42,813 bases of DNA, from contig JAPLXB010000048.1 in the NCBI GenBank assembly GCA_026396285.1, forward strand, positions 1-42,813. The letters are read 5' to 3'. Origin of the DNA: Microcaldota archaeon. Lineage in GTDB: Archaea; Micrarchaeota; Micrarchaeia; Norongarragalinales; JAPLXB01. Both the position numbers and the translations under genes were made by a program. Under the pieces are notes generated by a model. That model searched no databases, had not been told where the DNA came from, and saw only the letters and a program-made list of their open reading frames with translations. Every line of letters starts with the position of its first letter. Positions within the stretch are counted from its first letter, which is position 1. Positions 31,263-39,393 of this stretch are shown piece by piece.

Positions 31263-31991
31263 ATGACGCCGCTGAGGCCCGAGAAAATGCAGGAAGTGCG
31301 CCCAAGCATAAAGAACTTCCTGCGCGCGAGGAGAATCCCGCTGAAAGAGTTCCAACAATGGGCCAGGGAACACGGCGTCGAACTCGCCTCAAGACTGAGG
31401 ACTGCTGTCCTGGACTTCGAAGTGGAGCGGCGGAGAGTAATCAAAAGCCCCTCCAAGGACCTAGAGGCATGGAATGCCGTCGCGGAAAAAATCAGGAGCA
31501 GAAAACCACAGGGCGAAAAACCGGCCGCTGCCACGCCAGAGGGCGCCAAACCCTTGGCGGAATGGGCGAAGGAAAAGAGGGCGGCGGAATTACGGGAACA
31601 CGAACAGGTGACGGCAAGGGAGGAAAAGACAGCGAAACCATTGGAGGAACGGAGATTTGAGTGGGAACCTGAAGAGGAAAAGGAACCGGAGTTCAAGCCG
31701 GCAGGAGCCGGGCGCCTGCCCAACGTGCCTGATTACCTGGCTTCGAAAATAGTGAACACGAAACCTAACATGAAGCCGCCGGAAGCCACGCGCGTTGCAG
31801 TCGCCGCGTTTGTGGGAAGGGAGGGAAGGAATGGCGTTGACTCACTGATTCAACGGCTGGGGCACGAGAAAGTGCTTCCGATCCTGAAACACGCGTTTCC
31901 GGACGCGGCCCGCTTCAGGGAACTCACGAACCACCTTCCGGCAAGGATGGTCAAGCCGGTCGAGCACATTGGCACGGAACGCAGGGAATAG
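31263..31991 (+). CDS. Unknown charged protein between ACT and pgk
   Basis: 242 residues, not recognised. The N-terminal ~75 residues are basic and helical (RPSIKNFLRARRIPLKEFQQWAR). The middle is a Lys/Glu/Pro-rich, probably disordered linker. The C-terminal ~90 (LPNVPDYLASKIVNTKPNM to NHLPARMVKPVEHIG) look folded. No Cys, membrane segment or signal peptide. ATG 31263 has a perfect GGTGAT site four bases ahead and is preferred over an upstream ATG at 31224 that overlaps the ACT gene. Its position inside the glycolytic operon is the only functional clue. Confidence 0.65.
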   Translation: MTPLRPEKMQEVRPSIKNFLRARRIPLKEFQQWAREHGVELASRLRTAVLDFEVERRRVIKSPSKDLEAWNAVAEKIRSRKPQGEKPAAATPEGAKPLAEWAKEKRAAELREHEQVTAREEKTAKPLEERRFEWEPEEEKEPEFKPAGAGRLPNVPDYLASKIVNTKPNMKPPEATRVAVAAFVGREGRNGVDSLIQRLGHEKVLPILKHAFPDAARFRELTNHLPARMVKPVEHIGTERRE

Positions 31992-32012
31992 GTTGCAAAG
32001 AGGTGTTTTCAG

Positions 32013-33242
32013 ATGGCCAAGGCGTTTTTGACAATGGATTACTTTGACTTCGCCGGCAAAACCGTGCTCGTGCGCGCGGACCTGAACAGTTCCGTGGACG
32101 AAGCGACCGGGAAAGTGCAGGACTCCGAACGCATAAAAGCCCACGCCAAAACCATCAAAGAACTGGCCAAGAAGAAGGCGCGCGTCGTCGTGCTCGCCCA
32201 CCAGGGCCGGGCAGGCGACAAGGACTTCACCCACCTTGACCAGCACGCCGAACTCCTTTCCGGGCACGCGAAGAAGAAAGTAAAGTTCGTTCCGGACGTC
32301 ATCGGCCCCGAGGCAGTGAAGCAAATCCAGAAACTGAAGGACGGCCGCGTCCTGCTGCTGGACAACGTCCGCTTGCTGGCCGAGGAGACGCTTGAACTGG
32401 CGCCGGAAGAGCACGCGAAAAGCGTTTTCGTGCGCACGCTCGCGCCCCTGGCGCAGGTTTTCGTGAACGACGCTTACTCCGTCGCCCACAGGCCCCATTG
32501 CTCGGTCGTTGGCTTTGCGGCCGCGCTCCCGTCGTGCGCCGGCAGGGTGATGGAAGAGGAAATAGACGGGAACGAGAAGGCGCGCGAGCAAGCGGGCCAC
32601 CCGAACGTCTACATACTGGGCGGGGCGAAGCCCGACGACTGCGTCAAGCTCCTCAAGGCCGCGTCCGCGGGCGGGGAAGTGGACAAGATACTCGTCAGCG
32701 GCGTCATCGGCGAACTGTGCCTCATCGCCAAAGGCCTCGACCTCGGAAAATCCAAGCTGGAAGTGCTTGAGAAAAACAAGTGGCTCAAGGACCTGCCCGC
32801 GGTCAAGGAAGCCGTCGAAAGGCATGGCGAAAAAATCGAAGCCCCCCTTGACCTGGCGGTTTCGGAAAACGGGGCGCGCAAGGAAATCCTCCTCAGCCAG
32901 CTGCCCACTGACAAGCCCGTTTATGATATCGGCAGCAAGACTGCGCTCAGGTTCGCGGAAATAATCCGCGGCGCAAAAAGCGTGTACGTGAAAGGCCCGC
33001 TGGGCAAGTACGAGGATCCGGCGTTCGAGTTGGGCACGAAACTGGTTTTCGAGGCGCTTGCGAAGTCCAAGGCGTTTTCCCTCGTGGGCGGCGGGCACAC
33101 CCTTAACGCGATGGAAAAGTTCGGCGTCAACAAGAAGAAAATCGGGCACATCAGCCTCGCAGGCGGGGCACTGCTCACTTACCTCACCGGCGCAAGCCTG
33201 CCGGGAGTCGAGGCGCTGAAGAAGGCGGCGCAACAGAAGTGA
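32013..33242 (+). CDS. pgk: Phosphoglycerate kinase
   Basis: It transfers phosphate between 1,3-bisphosphoglycerate and ADP. It has 409 residues. Features: TVLVRADLNSSVD (the VDFNVP-type substrate loop), VVLAHQGRAGDKD, the LLLDNVR segment, FVNDAYSVAHRPHCS, LGGAKPDD in the hinge, VKGPLGKYEDPAFELG and SLVGGGHTLNAM with the C-terminal Gly-rich nucleotide site. The R-x-DLN variant of the RVDFN motif fits archaeal members. ATG 32013 follows the unknown gene by 21 bases. The last four bases overlap the ZIP gene (GTGA). It is coupled with gap in one operon. Confidence 0.94.
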   Translation: MAKAFLTMDYFDFAGKTVLVRADLNSSVDEATGKVQDSERIKAHAKTIKELAKKKARVVVLAHQGRAGDKDFTHLDQHAELLSGHAKKKVKFVPDVIGPEAVKQIQKLKDGRVLLLDNVRLLAEETLELAPEEHAKSVFVRTLAPLAQVFVNDAYSVAHRPHCSVVGFAAALPSCAGRVMEEEIDGNEKAREQAGHPNVYILGGAKPDDCVKLLKAASAGGEVDKILVSGVIGELCLIAKGLDLGKSKLEVLEKNKWLKDLPAVKEAVERHGEKIEAPLDLAVSENGARKEILLSQLPTDKPVYDIGSKTALRFAEIIRGAKSVYVKGPLGKYEDPAFELGTKLVFEALAKSKAFSLVGGGHTLNAMEKFGVNKKKIGHISLAGGALLTYLTGASLPGVEALKKAAQQK

Positions 33243-33985
33243 ATCGGATGGAAACAGTTCTCTGGATATTCCTGGCCACGATCGTCGACAGCCTCGTCGG
33301 CCTGATGGGGATTTTTTCCCTGTGGGTGCGCGAGACGGTGATGAAGCGGGTTTCGCTTTACCTCATGGCTTTTGCCGGCGGCGCACTGTTGGGCGGCGCG
33401 TTTTTCCACCTCCTGCCGGAAGCCCTTGAAAAAAACCCGGTGCTCGCGGTCTTCGCCTTCACGGTCGCGGGGTTCATAGCGTTCCAACTGATTGAAACAT
33501 ACCTCCACTGGCATTTCGGGAAGAAGTGCGACGTCAAGCCCTATTCGTACCTGATGGTAATCGGCGACGCAGTCCACAACACCATAGACGGGCTCGTGAT
33601 AGCCGCGAGTTTCATCGTCAGCGTGCCGTTCGGGATAATCACGACCATAATCATAATCGCGCACGAGGTGCCCCAGGAACTCGGCATCTTCGGCGCCATC
33701 GTCTACGGCGGGCAGAAAAAGGAAACCGCGATAAAATACAGTTTCCTCGCGCAGACCACGTGCGTACTCGGCGGGCTCGCCGGCTACTACCTTTCCGGGC
33801 TGAGCAACGCGTTTTCCGCGTTATTGATCCCTTTCGCCGCCGGCGGGTTCCTGTACATAACCGCGGCCGACCTCATCCCGCAGATTCACGAGGCAAAGGG
33901 TTCGGAGAAACTGAGCACTTTCGCGGTTTACCTGGCGGGCCTCGCCATGATGGTCGCATTGAAGCTCTACTTCGGCGGCGCATGA
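33239..33985 (+). CDS. ZIP family divalent metal transporter
   Basis: A 248-residue membrane protein with about eight helices. The metal path motifs of ZIP helices 4 and 5 are intact: GDAVHNTIDGLVIAA and IIAHEVPQELGIFG. FAGGALLGGAFFHLLPEAL is the helix-2 family signature. It probably imports Zn, Fe or Mn. GTG 33239 overlaps the pgk stop as GTGA; ATG 33248 is the other possible start. It is the last gene of the gap-pgk operon and is convergent with nnrD. Confidence 0.92.
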   Translation: MNRMETVLWIFLATIVDSLVGLMGIFSLWVRETVMKRVSLYLMAFAGGALLGGAFFHLLPEALEKNPVLAVFAFTVAGFIAFQLIETYLHWHFGKKCDVKPYSYLMVIGDAVHNTIDGLVIAASFIVSVPFGIITTIIIIAHEVPQELGIFGAIVYGGQKKETAIKYSFLAQTTCVLGGLAGYYLSGLSNAFSALLIPFAAGGFLYITAADLIPQIHEAKGSEKLSTFAVYLAGLAMMVALKLYFGGA

Positions 33986-34022
33986 CCCGTTGGCTCATGT
34001 CTGCATCAGCGTCATGGCGGCG

Positions 34023-34919
34023 TCAGCGGCTTGCCCGCGCCTTTCCCTGCGCCTTCCTGATTGCAGCTGGAATGAATCCCAGCGCGTCGCCCGCGAGCAC
34101 GCCTTCCCCGGATTTTTTCGAAGCCATTGCGCCGGCTGTGCCGTTTATCCACGCAGCCGCGCACGCCGCCTCAAAAGGCTCCGCGCCCCGCGCCAAGAGG
34201 GCTCCGCAAATGCCTGACAGAGTGTCGCCGAAACCGCCTTTTGTCATGAAGACGCTGCCCGTATTGTTCAACGCGACCCGTTGGCCGTCGGAAACCACGT
34301 CCACGTGGCCTTTGAGCACGATTGTTGCCTGCAGGAGCGCCGCGTGTTTCCTGACCGCCTCCACCCTCTCCTTCACCCCGTTTCCAACCATTACCCCGGT
34401 AAGCTGCTGGAACTCGTTCGCGTGCGGCGTCAGCACTGTTTTCTTGCCCAGCAACACGTTTTCGTGTCCGTAGAGCGAGCGGATGCCGTCAGCGTCAACC
34501 ACCATCGGCACGTCCACTGACTTGATTAATTCAATTACCGCGCGCCTGGTTTCGTCCTCGCGCCACAACCCGCACCCGATTACTGCCGCAGTCGGGTTGA
34601 ATTCGCCGGCATACGCCTTGATTTGGCGCAAGTGTCTCCGCTCTAGTTTGGAGCCGTCCAAGGGGAACGCGATGAGGTCGGGCCGGTGGCGTGACGCGGT
34701 GTCGGCTGCCCTGCGGGGCGCAACGATTGCAACGAGGTCGCAGCCCGCGCGGTACGCTGCCAAGGCGTTGAATGTCGGCGAGCCGGTGAAGCGCTCGCTT
34801 CCCCCGACGACGAGGAGGCGGCCTTAGTCGCCCTTGTGGCACCAGTCAGGCCTCTTCGGGTAAAGCGTTTTGACTAGGGCGGCGGTTATCGCGAACGGTG
34901 CGTTCCCGGAAACGGTCAT
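34023..34919 (-). pseudogene. nnrD: NnrD-type NAD(P)H-hydrate dehydratase with an in-frame stop
   Basis: ADP/ATP-dependent repair of hydrated NAD(P)H. The ribokinase-like core is complete from 34763 downstream: AAVIGCGLWREDE, VPMVVDADGI, VLTPHANEFQQLTG, VLKGHVDVV and NTGSVFMTKGGFGDTLSGI (catalytic GGFGD). Homology continues upstream: HKGD, then TAA (34824-34826), then GRLLVVGGSERFTGSPTFNALAAYRAG. The family reads HKGDYG, so a Tyr codon has become TAA. The natural start is probably ATG 34919 (298 codons). No start codon lies between the stop and LLVVGGS; re-initiation at TTG 34763 would lose the first strands. It is either a nonsense mutation, a base-calling error, or read-through. Confidence 0.8.
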
Positions 34920-34953
34920 TTGAATCACGCGCGCAGGCGGGGATGTAAAACCC

Positions 34954-34967
34954 GCGCCAAGCCAGCA
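34954..34967. repeat. 14-base copy of the serB-serA upstream element
   Basis: GCGCCAAGCCAGCA is identical to 24082-24095. Read on the minus strand, both copies precede a gene (nnrD here) and continue with GGG-TTTT. It may be a shared regulatory element or a chance GC-rich match. Confidence 0.25.
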
Positions 34968-36074
34968 TCATGTGCCCCGGGCCGGAGGCGAGCGCGCAGG
35001 CTTGCGGGACTGGCGCGGCTCCTGCTCCAACGACCCTATCGTCTTTCTGAACTTTTGCAGCGCTTCTGAATCAGGAAGCTGTTCGGGCGGGGCTTTGAAC
35101 AAAAACGCGCACAAGTCCTTGGCCAGGTGCGGCTTTCCGTTCTCCGTCAGCAGCCTGGCCGCCCTGATTGCGTCGTTGACGACGCCGCCGCTGTTCGGGC
35201 TGTCCTCGTCTTCCAGCGTCAGGTCTATTGAAACAGGGACGTGGCCGAATATTTCGCCATCGATTTTTATCCTGGCTTTTTTGTGGTCGTAATTCTTTTC
35301 GGTATAAATCATGCGGGCCGAGGGTTTCGCGTCATCGGCATCAAGCACGCTGTTGAGCGCGGACTCCTTTGACTCTTCCTTCGCTTCAGGCCTGTAGTGG
35401 AGGTTGAAGTGGTCGCAGTTGCCGCCGTAATTCACCTGCTCGGACTTCGTGACGCGTATGCCGCGCATCTTGAAAAGGTCGAGAAGGACGCGGTTGACGA
35501 TGGTGGCGCCGCACTGGCTCTTGATGTCGTCTCCCATCAGCACGAGCCCGGCGGCGGCAAACTTCCCCTGCCATTCCCGGCTTTTTGCGATGGGCGTAGG
35601 CATGCAGTTGATGAAGCTGCAGCCGGCGGCCAGGGCCGCTTCCGCGTACGCGTAGGTGGCCTTGTCGCTGCCGGTCGGGAGATAATTGACGGCGATTTCA
35701 GCGCCGGAATCCTTGAGGACTCGTGCAACGTCAACGGCCGGCCTGTCGCTTTCATGGATGAAGTATTCCCGGAGTTCGGGGATTACGCTGTCGTGGGTCG
35801 GGCCGCGCTGCACGATGACGCCGTGTTCGGGGATGTCGGCGATTTTCACGGTCCTGTTCGGTTCCGTGTTGAGCGCTTCCCCGAGTTTTTTGCCCACTTT
35901 TCTTTCGTCGATATCAAAGGCGGCGACGAAGCGGATGTCGGAAGGATGGTATTTCCCGATATTCGGATTCATCAAGCCGATTTTGTCGTTTTTGTTTTTG
36001 GAATAGAAAGCCACGCCCTCGACAAGGCTCTTTGCGCAGTTTCCCGTCCCGATGATTGCTACGTTGATGGGCAT
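34968..36074 (-). CDS. ino1: myo-inositol-1-phosphate synthase
   Basis: NAD-dependent cyclisation of glucose-6-phosphate to inositol-1-phosphate, used for archaeal inositol phospholipids or compatible solutes. The 368-residue product begins INVAIIGTGNCAKSLVEGV (NAD loop). It has NYLPTGSDKAT, CSFINCMPTPIA, GDDIKSQCGATIVNRVL and VNYGGNCDHFNL, all signatures of the short archaeal/actinobacterial Ino1 rather than the ~500-residue eukaryal one. ATG 36074 has a box A (36099-36109) about 30 bases upstream. A charged tail of ~25 residues is extra. nnrD follows after 48 bases. Confidence 0.93.
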   Translation of the reverse strand: MPINVAIIGTGNCAKSLVEGVAFYSKNKNDKIGLMNPNIGKYHPSDIRFVAAFDIDERKVGKKLGEALNTEPNRTVKIADIPEHGVIVQRGPTHDSVIPELREYFIHESDRPAVDVARVLKDSGAEIAVNYLPTGSDKATYAYAEAALAAGCSFINCMPTPIAKSREWQGKFAAAGLVLMGDDIKSQCGATIVNRVLLDLFKMRGIRVTKSEQVNYGGNCDHFNLHYRPEAKEESKESALNSVLDADDAKPSARMIYTEKNYDHKKARIKIDGEIFGHVPVSIDLTLEDEDSPNSGGVVNDAIRAARLLTENGKPHLAKDLCAFLFKAPPEQLPDSEALQKFRKTIGSLEQEPRQSRKPARSPPARGT

Positions 36075-36098
36075 ATTACCATGGTCGGATGTTGATTC

Positions 36099-36109
36099 TT
36101 ATAAATTTC
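36099..36109 (-). promoter_or_regulatory. Box A promoter for ino1
   Basis: AAATTTATAAG read on the minus strand, centred about 30 bases before ATG 36074. It gives a leader of only a few bases. Confidence 0.55.
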
Positions 36110-36211
36110 TCTTTAATGGCAGGGTGCCGGACATCCTGCTACTGGCGGTTCTCGGCGCGGCCCATTGTTTTGCCGGCCAAGGACATCACTTTAGTCCCTG
36201 AGTCGGGCAAG

Positions 36212-36222
36212 GTTTAATAATC
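36212..36222 (+). promoter_or_regulatory. Box A promoter for the antiporter
   Basis: GTTTAATAATC stands about 45 bases before the likely TTG start at 36263. That leaves room for a short leader with the GGAGG ribosome site at 36249-36253. Confidence 0.45.
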
Positions 36223-36262
36223 ATGCGAGGGTATCACATGGGTTTTGCGGAGGCGCTTTCAG

Positions 36263-37531
36263 TTGGACGTGGTCTTTTCCTTCATCTTATTGGGCGCGAT
36301 TATTTTCTTCGGCTTCCTCGCCTCCCTGATTTTCGAGAGGACGCACTTCCCGGACATAATCCTCCTCATTTTCCTCGGCATCCTCATCGGGCCCCTTGCC
36401 AAAGTGGTTGACCCGGCGCCCCTCTCCTCGTTCATCCCGTTTTTCGCGGCACTGGCGCTGGTCATCATAATGTTTTCGGCGGGCCTCGCCTTCAACTTCT
36501 ACCGCGTTGTCGTGCAACTGTACCAGACCGCGGCCTTTGCGCTCGTCGCCTATGCCCTCACCGTGGTTGCCGTCACGGGCGCGGCAATCGCCTTCGGGTG
36601 GAACGCGTTGCACGCGCTTTTCCTCGCGTTCGTGATAAGCGACACGTGCCCGACCGTGGCCAACGCGCTGGCGGGCAAGGTGAGGGCCAACGAGGACACG
36701 CGGGTTTCCCTCAGCATGGAGGCTCTCCTCACTTCGACGATTTCGGCTGTCCTCGCGCTTTCCCTCCTCCAGTTCATGGCGTCCCACACAGTGGACTTTT
36801 CCCTCACCCTTAACGCGATAGCGAGCTCGTTTTCAATCGCCATCGTCACCGGCGCAGTAATCGGAATGGCGTGGCTCCAGGGCCTGAACCGGCTCAGGGG
36901 CCGGCCGCTGTCGTATCTGCTCACGCTCGGCGTAGTGTTCGTCATGTACGGCGCAGTGGAGGCGGTGAAGGGCAACGGCGCGATTGCGGCGCTCGTGTTC
37001 GGGATGATAATAGGCAACGCCAAGGAAGTGTCGGGCCTGCTGAGGTGGAAGACCGCGATAGAGCCGGACGCGGTCATTTACCGTTTCCAGGAGGAAGTTG
37101 CTTTTTTCGTGCGCACCTTCTTCTTCGTCTACCTCGGCCTCGTGTTCCAGGCCAACGTGTCGCCGGCGACGATTGCGCTGTCCGTTGCCATAGTCGCGGG
37201 CATACTCGTGGTGCGCGTAATCGCGACGAAGTTCCTGCGGCAGAAGAACCAGCCGTACATACTCCAGGTCGCGTTCATTCCAACCGGCCTCGCGTCGGTC
37301 GTGCTCGCGTTCCTTCCGATGGGCGCCGGAATCCAGATACCGGGGCTGGTCCAGGTGGTGCTGTGCATAGTCATACTGACCAACATCGTGACAGCCGCCG
37401 CGATTTACAAGCACAATTCAACGCAGCCAAAACGCCCGGCGGGACCGGAGCGCGGCGAACAGCGCGGGCGCGAACAAGGCGGCCAGCGGGAAACGCGGGC
37501 GCGGCGGCCGTCGATTATCGGCATAAGATAA
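36263..37531 (+). CDS. CPA-type cation/proton antiporter
   Basis: About 422 residues with 12-13 membrane helices and a short, basic, polar C-terminal tail (RPAGPERGEQRGREQGG). The N-terminal helix pattern FGFLASLIFERTHFPDIILLIFLGILIGP is that of NhaP/Kef antiporters. The ion-site helix reads FVISDTCPTVANALAGK: the usual TDP/NDP of the CPA1 core is replaced by DTCP, so ion selectivity is uncertain. TTG 36263 is favoured by GGAGG at 36249-36253; TTG 36245 or GTG 36269 are possible. It is monocistronic, divergent from ino1. Confidence 0.85.
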   Translation: MDVVFSFILLGAIIFFGFLASLIFERTHFPDIILLIFLGILIGPLAKVVDPAPLSSFIPFFAALALVIIMFSAGLAFNFYRVVVQLYQTAAFALVAYALTVVAVTGAAIAFGWNALHALFLAFVISDTCPTVANALAGKVRANEDTRVSLSMEALLTSTISAVLALSLLQFMASHTVDFSLTLNAIASSFSIAIVTGAVIGMAWLQGLNRLRGRPLSYLLTLGVVFVMYGAVEAVKGNGAIAALVFGMIIGNAKEVSGLLRWKTAIEPDAVIYRFQEEVAFFVRTFFFVYLGLVFQANVSPATIALSVAIVAGILVVRVIATKFLRQKNQPYILQVAFIPTGLASVVLAFLPMGAGIQIPGLVQVVLCIVILTNIVTAAAIYKHNSTQPKRPAGPERGEQRGREQGGQRETRARRPSIIGIR

Positions 37532-37572
37532 CGCGCTGGAAAGCTTGGAAAGCGCGCCTGCGGGCCGGGCCG

Positions 37573-38103
37573 TCATTTTCCCTTTTTCCCGACCGTTTCA
37601 AGGTATTTTTTTCGCGGCAGGACCAGGCAGGTGCCACCGCCCTCTTCTGCCTTGGCCGGCTTGAACCCCAGTTTCGTGTACACGGACGGGATTTTTTTCA
37701 TAAAATGCGGAAGATTCAAGTTCACTTCGGCAGCGTGCCATTTGTCGAATGCATGGCGTAAGCGTGCCTTCACGAGTTCGGAATTTAACCCCGTCCCCTG
37801 GTAATCGTGATGGATGAATATGTGTTCAAAGACGGCAGTGGATTCGTCAGGCAGTCCCTTTGTCATCGTCGCGATTCCGATGATTTTCTTTACGCCTTTT
37901 CCCCCTACTTCGGCGACATACGCGGCTTGTTGTACAACAGAGCGCTTTAGTCCGGCCGCTGCCTGGATGTCGAAAACCCTTGGAAGGACCGCTTTCGAGT
38001 GCTGGCCCACGCCGTTCATCTCGTGGATGAGGGAAAGCACTTCCTTGACGTCCCTTTTTTCAATGTGGCGCACGTTGAACTGGCGCCGTTCCGGCCCGGC
38101 CAT
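37573..38103 (-). CDS. GNAT family N-acetyltransferase
   Basis: 176 residues with the acetyl-CoA binding core: strand 4 AVFEHIFIHHDYQGTGLNSELVKARLRHAF holds the Q-x-x-G-x-G/A pyrophosphate loop, followed by VNLNLPHFMKKIPSVYTKLGFKP (strand 5, and the FY-KLGF motif B). The N-terminal half has FNVRHIEKRDVKEVLSLIHEMN. ATG 38103 (MAGPERRQ) matches the domain start; earlier starts add unrelated residues. The substrate is not evident. The C-terminus is convergent with the antiporter gene. Confidence 0.85.
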   Translation of the reverse strand: MAGPERRQFNVRHIEKRDVKEVLSLIHEMNGVGQHSKAVLPRVFDIQAAAGLKRSVVQQAAYVAEVGGKGVKKIIGIATMTKGLPDESTAVFEHIFIHHDYQGTGLNSELVKARLRHAFDKWHAAEVNLNLPHFMKKIPSVYTKLGFKPAKAEEGGGTCLVLPRKKYLETVGKKGK

Positions 38104-38187
38104 GCAACAAATGGCGCTCCGGGAAATAAAAACAGCGTGCCCGGCCGAAAAATCCTTCCGCAGCAAAACATTTTTTTACCGCGCTTT

Positions 38188-38412
38188 TTATCCCGCTTTC
38201 TTGAGCGAAAGCAGCGCGACAGCCAATACCAGTATATACATTGCGAAGCCGTACACGCATGCCGGCAGCCCGAAAATCAGTCCGCCGCCCGGCACCCCGC
38301 ACGCTGCTGCACCGCCCCACAATTCGTTGTAACTCAAGTAGCCCGAAAACAATACTCCGGCTGCTGCAAGCACCGCGATTATCTTCAAACCATTCAAGGC
38401 ACTTAACTTCAC
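38188..38412 (-). CDS. Small two- or three-helix membrane protein with Cys pair (VKOR-like?)
   Basis: About 74 residues. It has hydrophobic helices around IIAVLAAAGVLFSGYLSY and YGFAMYILVLAVALLSL. Between them, ELWGGAAACGVPGGGLIFGLPACVYGF has two cysteines and an LP-C-YG pattern reminiscent of the membrane end of VKOR/DsbB-like thiol oxidoreductases, though far too short to be a complete one. GTG 38412 is chosen because GGTGGTTGGA precedes it. A TTTTTATAC box lies further upstream (38446-38453). The function is unknown. Confidence 0.5.
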   Translation of the reverse strand: MKLSALNGLKIIAVLAAAGVLFSGYLSYNELWGGAAACGVPGGGLIFGLPACVYGFAMYILVLAVALLSLKKAG

Positions 38413-38459
38413 TCCAACCACCCAAAGCGATAACAAAAAGGCGGTATAAAAACGCGGGG

Positions 38460-39344
38460 CTAAGGCTCGGCAACTGTCACGTTGACGTAATTGGCTTGAT
38501 TCGCGCCCGGAGTGATTTTGTTCACGGTAATTCGGACGCTGTAAACGATTTCTGACCCTCCTTCAGGAATGGTTCTTTCAACTGATTCCGCGGTCCTGCT
38601 GTTCATTATCCTAATCGTCGCAGAAGGCGGGTATGTGGTATTGTAGCCAATGCCTGAAATGGATTTGAGCTTCACCTTTGCTCCATTGGCTGCAACGATC
38701 TCGTCGCCGATCTGCATTGCCGAATTGCATCCGGAAACCACTGGTGGTGCAGGCGTTGGCGTCGCGTATGCCGTTTTCATGCACACGTCCGCGTAATTGA
38801 CCCGGTTCATTCCTGGGAAGACCTTGTACACGTAGACGTATACGCCTGCGACGCTGTCGTTGCCGCCCGACTGGATTGTCTTGGTCGTTACCGCGCCGGT
38901 GACCGGGTCAGTGACCTCGAACGATGCATACGGGAGGTACGATGTCGTGTAACCAATGCCGGAGACTGAAAGCACGCGCAGTCCTACGCCCAGAGACGAG
39001 CCCGCCCCCTCGCCCACGGCGAAGAAAAAAGTCTCCTGCCTCACAGGGCCCGGAAGCGGGGTCGGGGTGTATGAAGAAGGAATCGCGGCTGGCTTTGGTG
39101 ATGGGCGGGGACTGCGCGGCGAAGGGCATGCTGCAGCAGTCGGCGTTGCCGTTGTGGCAGTTGGGTTGTACTCCGCTGTCGGCTTTGGCGTCTGCGCGCC
39201 TGGAAAGCACTTGCCCGGCTCTTCAACCATTGTGCCGTCCGGGCACGTGAATTGCTGGACTTGCCTGACGCTGAACAAGACCAGTACGATGACCAAGATT
39301 GCGGCCACTGCGAACGCCGCGTAGCCCAGATAGCCTTTTTCCAC
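38460..39344 (-). CDS. Membrane-anchored surface protein with two homologous beta repeats
   Basis: About 294 residues. One N-terminal membrane helix (YLGYAAFAVAAILVIVLVLFSV) is followed by a Cys pair (CPDGTMVEEPGKC) and a Pro/Thr/Ser-rich stalk. Two ~75-residue repeats end the protein: the first has LSVSGIGYTTSYLPYASFEV and KVFPGMNRVNYADV, the second KSISGIGYNTTYPPSATIRI and KITPGANQANYVNV. The repeats align over their whole length, so this is a duplication. GTG 39344 lies 26 bases from the AT box shared with the ABC gene; GTG 39356 is the alternative start. It is probably an S-layer-associated or adhesion protein, but I do not recognise the family. Confidence 0.72.
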   Translation of the reverse strand: MEKGYLGYAAFAVAAILVIVLVLFSVRQVQQFTCPDGTMVEEPGKCFPGAQTPKPTAEYNPTATTATPTAAACPSPRSPRPSPKPAAIPSSYTPTPLPGPVRQETFFFAVGEGAGSSLGVGLRVLSVSGIGYTTSYLPYASFEVTDPVTGAVTTKTIQSGGNDSVAGVYVYVYKVFPGMNRVNYADVCMKTAYATPTPAPPVVSGCNSAMQIGDEIVAANGAKVKLKSISGIGYNTTYPPSATIRIMNSRTAESVERTIPEGGSEIVYSVRITVNKITPGANQANYVNVTVAEP

Positions 39345-39376
39345 GTGAATAATCACGTGAAAACCTTTTTTTATGC
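39342..39376. promoter_or_regulatory. Bidirectional promoter with paired CACGTG sites
   Basis: A single AT box (CTTTTTTTATG, 39366-39376) lies about 25 bases from GTG 39344 on one strand and ATG 39394 on the other, so both genes could be leaderless from it. CACGTG occurs at 39342-39347 and 39354-39359, a 12-base period, on the side of the minus-strand gene. Confidence 0.45.
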
Positions 39377-39393
39377 ATTACCTTAATGACTCC

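Noticed and set aside
31842..33233. Long open frame on the minus strand (463 codons) across pgk
   Set aside because: Antisense to a fully conserved phosphoglycerate kinase; no motif of its own.
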